A DNA stretch of 64,000 nucleotides. It comes from CALBZH01 sp964538515 (GTDB taxonomy: Bacteria > Desulfobacterota > Syntrophobacteria > Syntrophobacterales > Syntrophobacteraceae). The DNA is taken from NCBI GenBank assembly GCA_964538515.1, contig CAZIEW010000002.1:62001-126000 (forward strand), written 5' to 3'. Position 1 is the first letter of the stretch, and each line of letters begins with the position of its first letter. Positions 59,812-64,000 of the stretch are shown here, in pieces. The position numbers were made by a program, and so were the translations under genes. The notes under the pieces were generated by a model. That model saw only the letters and a program-made list of their open reading frames with translations, made no database searches and had not been told where the DNA came from.

Positions 59812-61194
59812 ATGCGAGAGAAGCACAAGATCCTCATCATTGACGACGAGACTTCCTTCAGGACCGCCATGCGGCGCCTCTTGGAGAAGGACCATCTTGT
59901 CCTCGAGGCGGACACGGCATCCGATGGGCTTAGACTCACCCAGCAGGAGGAGCCTGACCTCGTCTTGCTCGACATCGGGCTCCCCGATGCCAACGGCTTG
60001 GAAGTCCTTCCACAGATCAAGGAAAATCGCCCGTCACCGACGGTGGTGATGATCACGGCGTTTGAACAGGTCAAGGAGGTCGTTCTGGCCATCAAGAGCG
60101 GCGCCTTCGATTACCTTGTTAAGCCCGTGGATCTGCATGACTTCGAGCTTACTGTCCAGAACGCCTTGGAGCACACGGGGCTTCGCAACGAGGTGGACCG
60201 CCTCCGCCAGGAAGTTCAACGCCTTCACGCGGTCGATCGACTGATCGGGAAGAACCAACGGTTCCTCGACGCGCAGCTGCTGGCAATCAAGAGCGCCCAA
60301 AGCCAGGATGCGGGCGTGCTCATCCAAGGGGAAAGCGGTGTCGGCAAGGAGCTGTTTGCACGGTTGATTCATTCGAGGAGCCCCCGCGCGGCCTACCCCA
60401 TTGTGGCCCTCAATTGCGCGGCGTTCAGTGCGGAAATCATCGAAAGCGAGCTTTTCGGCTATGAAAAGGGCGCCTTCACGGGTGCGCGATCCGAAGGCAA
60501 GGAGGGGCTTCTTCAGGTTGCAGACGGAGGAACACTCTTCCTCGATGAGGTCGTCGACCTCCACCCCGAGATACAGGCCAAACTGCTGCGAGTCCTCGAA
60601 GAGAAGGAATTCTATCCCGTTGGAGGAACGCGGAAGCGGAAAGTCGATATCCGGATCGTCTCCGCCTGCAACGAGGACCTGTGGCGCTCATCGGAAAAAG
60701 GAAAGTTTCGCAAAGACCTCTATTTCAGGCTCGCAACGATTCGAATCGACCTTCCTGCTTTGCGCGAGCGCCCCGAAGACATCCTTCCCCTGGCATCATT
60801 CTTTCTCGATGAGTTCAACGACAAGTACGGCAAGCGTTTCCGCGGGCTGAGCGCCGATGCCGAAGAGATGCTCTTGCGCCATCCATGGCCGGGGAACGTC
60901 CGAGAGCTGCGCAATACCATGGAGCGCGTGATCCTGCTTGAAAACGAGGATACCGTTCTGGCAAGGCACCTGCTTTTCCTCCAGCAGGCGTCCCCTGGAG
61001 CCGCCTCCCCGCCGACGGCTCATCGATTTCATATGGATCTGCCTCCGGAGGGCATTTCTTTGGAAGAAGTTGAAAAGGAAGTCATTTCAAAGGCCTATGA
61101 ACAGTGCAAGAGGAACAAGTCCAGGACCGCCCGCTTCCTGCGTATCCCCCGTCACATTCTCTTGTATCGCTTGAAGAAGCACGGAATCAGATAG
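59812..61194 (+). CDS. NtrC-family sigma-54 response regulator
   Basis: A 460-residue three-domain activator. The receiver has acidic pair DDE near residue 11, phospho-acceptor Asp in LLDIGLPDANG, Thr in MITAFEQ and Lys in YLVKPVDL. The AAA+ domain has Walker A GESGVGKE, a normal GAFTGA loop, GGTLFLDEVVDLH and WPGNVRELRNTM. The C-terminal helix-turn-helix is KSRTARFLRIPRHILLYRLK. ATG 59812 was chosen because the receiver starts right after it. Downstream lie an inverted repeat, a consensus sigma-54 promoter and an atypical receiver gene that is a likely target. Confidence 0.94.
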   Translation: MREKHKILIIDDETSFRTAMRRLLEKDHLVLEADTASDGLRLTQQEEPDLVLLDIGLPDANGLEVLPQIKENRPSPTVVMITAFEQVKEVVLAIKSGAFDYLVKPVDLHDFELTVQNALEHTGLRNEVDRLRQEVQRLHAVDRLIGKNQRFLDAQLLAIKSAQSQDAGVLIQGESGVGKELFARLIHSRSPRAAYPIVALNCAAFSAEIIESELFGYEKGAFTGARSEGKEGLLQVADGGTLFLDEVVDLHPEIQAKLLRVLEEKEFYPVGGTRKRKVDIRIVSACNEDLWRSSEKGKFRKDLYFRLATIRIDLPALRERPEDILPLASFFLDEFNDKYGKRFRGLSADAEEMLLRHPWPGNVRELRNTMERVILLENEDTVLARHLLFLQQASPGAASPPTAHRFHMDLPPEGISLEEVEKEVISKAYEQCKRNKSRTARFLRIPRHILLYRLKKHGIR

Positions 61195-61207
61195 TGAGCA
61201 AAATGAT

Positions 61208-61225
61208 CCAATCCCCCCAGATTGG
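61208..61225. promoter_or_regulatory. Inverted repeat upstream of a sigma-54 promoter (enhancer candidate)
   Basis: CCAATC-CCCCCA-GATTGG is a perfect 6-bp repeat about 180-195 bases upstream of the -24 element at 61405, a normal distance for an NtrC-type enhancer. A 10-bp palindrome ATAGCGCTAT follows at 61240. Confidence 0.5.
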
Positions 61226-61404
61226 ACACTATTCACCATATAGCGCTATCCAATTGAAATCGCAACTCTTTTAATGCTATCTACCGCTCACGCCCGCCCT
61301 TTCGCTCAGATACTAGACAATATTCTCCACTGCCTCGGAAACTGAATTCGCCTTCCGACCACGCGCGACCGCATGCCATCTGGATGCACGCTGCAATCCA
61401 GTCG

Positions 61405-61423
61405 TTGGCACACCCATTGCTTT
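61405..61423 (+). promoter_or_regulatory. Consensus sigma-54 (-24/-12) promoter
   Basis: TTGGCAC-N5-TTGCTTT (61405-61423) matches the consensus TTGGCACG-N4-TTGCW closely, with GG and GC exactly 10 bases apart. It is about 25 bases before the atypical receiver gene and follows the gene of an NtrC-type activator. Confidence 0.85.
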
Positions 61424-61445
61424 ACCCTAGACACGGAGGCAAAAA

Positions 61446-61907
61446 GTGGAAGCTGCTGTGCGAGTGCTACTGGTTGAAGATGAAGCTCCTTTGCGACGCT
61501 CTTTGACAAAGTTCTTGGAACGGGCCGGATATGCCTTTGATTCCTGTACGACGGTTCGCGATGCTCTTGTGCGAGCGGAAAACGATGCTTACGACATAGT
61601 CATCACTGAATATCGACTTCCCGATCAAAACGGAACCGAACTGCTGAAACGGTTGAAGCAAACGCTCCCTGAAATTGAATCGATCATCATCGCTGAATAT
61701 GATCATCAAGTTGTTGCTGAAGCGCTGAATCGTGCTGGTGTTAAGACTTACTTGAAGAAGCCCTTTGATGTTGCGGACCTTGAAGCGGCGTTGTCCTCGG
61801 CTGGATCAAAGGCGACCGACTCGTTCGAAAACTTTGATTGGACGCAAGCGCTAAATTACGATGACGTGCCTGCCTCCTTTCGGGCTAGGGAACTCTCAGA
61901 ATACTGA
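61446..61907 (+). CDS. Atypical single-domain receiver (pseudo-receiver) protein
   Basis: About 153 residues. A receiver domain fills residues 5-115 (VRVLLVEDEAPLRRSL, acidic pair E11-D12). The phospho-acceptor position is Glu55 in ITEYRLPDQNG, where relatives have Asp. The switch Thr/Ser is Ala83 (IIIAEYD), while Lys105 (LKKPFD) is kept. Phosphorylation by the normal route should be impossible; Glu could mimic the phosphorylated state. A 38-residue acidic/aromatic tail follows (FENFDWTQALNYDDVP). The start is GTG 61446 with GGAGG upstream. GC content is visibly lower (about 45% in sampled lines) than in neighbours. It is probably driven by the sigma-54 promoter just upstream. Confidence 0.9.
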   Translation: MEAAVRVLLVEDEAPLRRSLTKFLERAGYAFDSCTTVRDALVRAENDAYDIVITEYRLPDQNGTELLKRLKQTLPEIESIIIAEYDHQVVAEALNRAGVKTYLKKPFDVADLEAALSSAGSKATDSFENFDWTQALNYDDVPASFRARELSEY

Positions 61908-62208
61908 AGCTCAAGTGGTTATGCGCTGTACCTGTGGAAATTCAAGTGGCTGATTGCAGTTGGAATGGAGATTCTTTATCCACGTTCGACCTCGAGTGAA
62001 TGCTGAAGCGAATTTGCTAGCGACTGCGACTACGGAGACTCTGCGTTCGTTTCGATTCATGTGATCGTTGATCTTCCAGTTCTTGCTCATTCTCATGCTG
62101 TCGATGTTGATGCTCGATTCCATGCTCATGTGATTGCTCTTTTTCGTGCTCGAATTGCACCACACGTTCAAAATCCTGCTGTTTCGTCTGAGAGCCCTTC
62201 ACCATACT
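61908..62208. other. Lower-GC, non-coding or weakly coding stretch
   Basis: About 300 bases of AT-richer sequence before a strong hairpin. A minus-strand frame (62017-62205) would encode a His/Glu/Gln-rich, low-complexity peptide (HEHGIEHQHRQHENEQELE), but there is no ribosome-binding site. A plus-strand frame without a start is also open. It could be the 3' untranslated region of the receiver gene, an RNA or a decayed gene. Confidence 0.4.
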
Positions 62209-62245
62209 GAAAGCCATAAGGGTCACCCCTTATGGCTTTCTTTAT
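62209..62245. terminator. Strong bidirectional terminator hairpin
   Basis: GAAAGCCATAAGGG and CCCTTATGGCTTTC form a perfect 14-bp stem with a TCAC loop, then TTTATT. It ends the receiver transcript. Confidence 0.92.
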
Positions 62246-62395
62246 TCGGTTGAGCCGCGAGGAGATAAGAGGTTCCACTCAGGTGCTCCCGCCGCCCCCT
62301 CCTCTTCTCATGAAAAGACTTGCCACCCGAGGAAAGTATCAGCTAGATTAGGTTTGGTTTGAAGATTGGTAGACCCCACACGACCTAGGAGAGGG

Positions 62396-62575
62396 ATGAT
62401 GGAAGAGCTCAAGAATGAACTGATCGAAAAGATGGCGCAAAAGGGAATGACGGTGGAGCAAGCCGCGCAGGCCATTCAATTTGACCCGGCTATCCTTGGC
62501 TTGTATCTGGTGAAGGATGGCTATCCCGTGCCGAAACGCATTTTGGACAAGCTGGCCAGCGCTTTGCAGAACTAA
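62396..62575 (+). CDS. Small helix-turn-helix-like protein
   Basis: About 59 residues: MEELKNELIEKMAQKGMTVE, then QAAQAIQFDPAILGLYLVKD and YPVPKRILDKLASALQ. The helical spacing, with VEQAAQAI and a turn before PAILGLYL, suggests a Cro/XRE-like DNA-binding domain. AGGAGAGGG lies just before the tandem ATGs at 62396/62399. It lies between the terminator and the hydrogenase region and is a candidate local regulator; this is inference. Confidence 0.6.
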   Translation: MMEELKNELIEKMAQKGMTVEQAAQAIQFDPAILGLYLVKDGYPVPKRILDKLASALQN

Positions 62576-63069
62576 TAAGCCCCCCGGACGATACCGACAG
62601 CAGGGCACCACCAGGTGCCGCGCACCTCCATCGTCAAGCATCCCCGTTCATCTGCAGCACACGGTTGCACCTTCGGGCCATCGCGGAATCTGCGCACGGA
62701 TTGAGATTGAAATCATCCGTGCGTCCCTATTTTTGTCTCGCCCCAGACCCCCCAATGCATTCAACAAATATGCACAATGACTTTCAGATTAAAATCTTTT
62801 TTTCACAGATCTTTCGCAATCTTGACAGGCATCGGCGTTGGTGCTAGCTCTACCGGCTGACCCATGCGATGCCATGACCTTCACCACTCGTGTCACCTTG
62901 GCTTCTGCCGAGGGTCGACTTCTCCAGCGCGAGCACGACCGCGTAGCCATGGGAATTATTGAATCCGTTCGTGTTTAATTGCACGAACGGAAGCGTGACG
63001 ATCATCTTGTCTCACTGAATCGGTGCGTGTCTGGGGCGTTTTTCATCAATGGCACTAAGGAGGTGTTCT
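62576..63069. other. Gene-free region upstream of the hydrogenase gene
   Basis: About 490 bases. It holds an inverted repeat GGCACC-ACCA-GGTGCC (62604-62619), a weak AGATT-AA-AATCT hairpin with a T-run (62786-62803), and a possible TTGACA-N17-TAGCTC promoter (62822-62850). A longer repeat at 62966 is listed separately. No gene was seen. Confidence 0.45.
62966..62991. promoter_or_regulatory. Perfect 9-bp inverted repeat upstream of the hydrogenase gene (operator candidate)
   Basis: CCGTTCGTG-N8-CACGAACGG lies 78 bases before the hydrogenase start and about 120 bases after a possible -10 element. The symmetry suits a dimeric regulator or an mRNA leader hairpin. It has no T-run, so termination is unlikely. 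Confidence 0.5.
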
Positions 63070-64000
63070 ATGAAGCTTGAGAAGGCATTCGACGAACGAA
63101 TAGAAGAGAAAGGGGTAAGCAGGAGGGATTTCATGAAGTTCTGCGGCCTCGTGTCCGCTGCCATGGGACTGGGGCCATCCTTCGTTCCCCGAATCGCTGA
63201 AGCGATTGCATCACCGCAGCGCCCCCCCGTAATATGGCTATCCTTCTCGGAATGCACAGGCTGCCCTGAATCACTGCTGCGTACGACTTATCCGTGGATC
63301 GACGAGCTGGTCTTGGACGTGGTCTCGCTCGACTACAGCGAAACCCTCATGGCCGCTGCGGGCACTGCCTCGGAGGAAGCGCTGCACAACGCCGTGCAAA
63401 AACATGCCGGGAAGTTCATTTGCGTCGTGGACGGCGCCATCCCGACAGTCGACAACGGCATGTGGGGCACCATTGGAGGCCGTCCCATGCTTGAGATTGC
63501 TAAGGAAATCTGCCCCAAAGCCCTTGCCAACATTTGCATCGGGACTTGCTCGTCCTATGGTGGAGTCGCAGCAGCGGCCCCCAACCCATCCGGGGCCAAA
63601 GACCTGGAAAGCGCCTTGGGCAGTGCTCTCAAAACGCCCGTGGTCAAGATTCCCGGTTGTCCCCCCAACCCCATCAACTTTGTCGGGACCGTCGTGAACT
63701 ACCTCCTGTTCGGAAAGCTTCCTGATCTGGACGACAAGAAGAGGCCGCTCTTTGCATACGGGAAGACCATTCACGACTCCTGCCAGCGGCGCTCCCATTT
63801 CGAAGCGGGCGAGTTCGTCACGGAGTTCGGATCCAAAGAAGCCGAGCTGGGCTATTGTCTCTACAAAATGGGATGCAAGGGTCCCGAGACGTACAACAAT
63901 TGCGCCATCGTGAAGTGGAATGACGGCACCAGCTGGCCCGTTCAGGCCGGTCATCCGTGCATCGGATGCAGCGAGCCGAATTTCTGGGATGACATGTCCC
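63070..64000 (+). CDS. [NiFe] hydrogenase small subunit, Tat-exported (partial)
   Basis: The first 310 residues of a periplasmic uptake-type [NiFe] hydrogenase small subunit; the 3' end is off the window. A twin-arginine signal (SRRDFMKFCG) directs export of the folded heterodimer. The proximal [4Fe-4S] ligands are C62 and C65 (SECTGCPES) plus Cys in GTCSSYGG and PGCPPNP. The distal and medial clusters use a His in HDSCQRRSHFEAGEF, Cys in GYCLYKMGC and Cys in HPCIGCSEPNFW. AAGGAGG precedes the ATG at 63070. The large subunit should follow downstream of the window. Confidence 0.96.
   Translation, partial: MKLEKAFDERIEEKGVSRRDFMKFCGLVSAAMGLGPSFVPRIAEAIASPQRPPVIWLSFSECTGCPESLLRTTYPWIDELVLDVVSLDYSETLMAAAGTASEEALHNAVQKHAGKFICVVDGAIPTVDNGMWGTIGGRPMLEIAKEICPKALANICIGTCSSYGGVAAAAPNPSGAKDLESALGSALKTPVVKIPGCPPNPINFVGTVVNYLLFGKLPDLDDKKRPLFAYGKTIHDSCQRRSHFEAGEFVTEFGSKEAELGYCLYKMGCKGPETYNNCAIVKWNDGTSWPVQAGHPCIGCSEPNFWDDMS

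Noticed and set aside
62017..62226. 69-codon minus-strand frame, His/Glu/Gln-rich
   Set aside because: Its first codons lie in the terminator hairpin, it lacks a ribosome-binding site and it is low complexity.
1..64000. CRISPR arrays, insertion sequences, tRNA and rRNA genes
   Set aside because: No regularly spaced repeats, transposase genes or tRNA arm motifs were found by eye; a dedicated tRNA or ncRNA search could still find a short gene.

Overview
The window is a GC-rich, densely packed bacterial chromosome segment (by eye mostly in the high 50s % GC). No tRNA, rRNA, CRISPR array or insertion sequence was recognised. The gene set fits a Gram-negative, mainly anaerobic bacterium of the former Deltaproteobacteria (Desulfobacterota, Syntrophobacter-like) with some oxygen defence. 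The pointers are three sigma-54 activators, desulfoferrodoxin with flavodoxin, cytochrome bd, a CbiK-type cobaltochelatase, a methylmalonyl/propionyl-CoA carboxyltransferase, DUF4416/DUF169 genes and a periplasmic [NiFe] hydrogenase small subunit at the right edge. This placement is inference from gene content only.

Layout. 0-2.4 kb: pentose-phosphate operon on the minus strand (tkt, a broken gnd remnant, the start of zwf). 2.5-7.4 kb: glutaredoxin-thioredoxin reductase fusion, zinc-ribbon and DUF169 genes, two CBS-domain genes and an Slp lipoprotein. 7.4-14.5 kb, minus strand: sfsA, cydAB, a redox operon (unknown small protein, flavodoxin, desulfoferrodoxin), a PAS/sigma-54 regulator and an exported protein. 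14.8-20.1 kb, plus strand: a long housekeeping operon (yggT, divIVA-like, Trm112-like, heptose kinase, DUF4416, yicC, remA, gmk, rlmB). 20.1-22.3 kb, minus strand: tatD, maf, yggS.

22.6-36 kb: SH3 protein, amidohydrolase, glgB, DUF599 protein, acyl-CoA carboxyltransferase, flippase-like protein, QueG-like Fe-S protein, cbiK and an orphan peptide-binding protein. 36.1-42.9 kb, plus strand: a two-gene SufCB unit, a small exported protein, coaE, a hybrid histidine kinase, rlmN-like and HNH genes. 43-49.8 kb, minus strand: a PpiD-like foldase, then a four-gene cassette of a DUF4126 membrane protein with a C-terminal PH-like domain, two paralogous membrane-anchored GTPases and a PLDc_N-like small protein.

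49.8-59.6 kb: iron-sulfur flavoprotein, a sigma-54 response regulator with an altered GAFTGA loop, glcD, pepF, a sugar kinase/nucleotidyltransferase pair and a glycine-zipper lipoprotein. 59.8-62.3 kb: an NtrC-type regulator followed by a consensus sigma-54 promoter and a receiver protein lacking the phospho-acceptor Asp, in locally AT-richer DNA. 63-64 kb: hydrogenase small subunit, running off the edge.

The most promising under-described element is the paired-GTPase membrane cassette (45.0-49.8 kb). Next come the sigma-54 circuit ending in a degenerate receiver (59.8-61.9 kb), the GSFTSA activator (51.1 kb) and the gnd relic between tkt and zwf.
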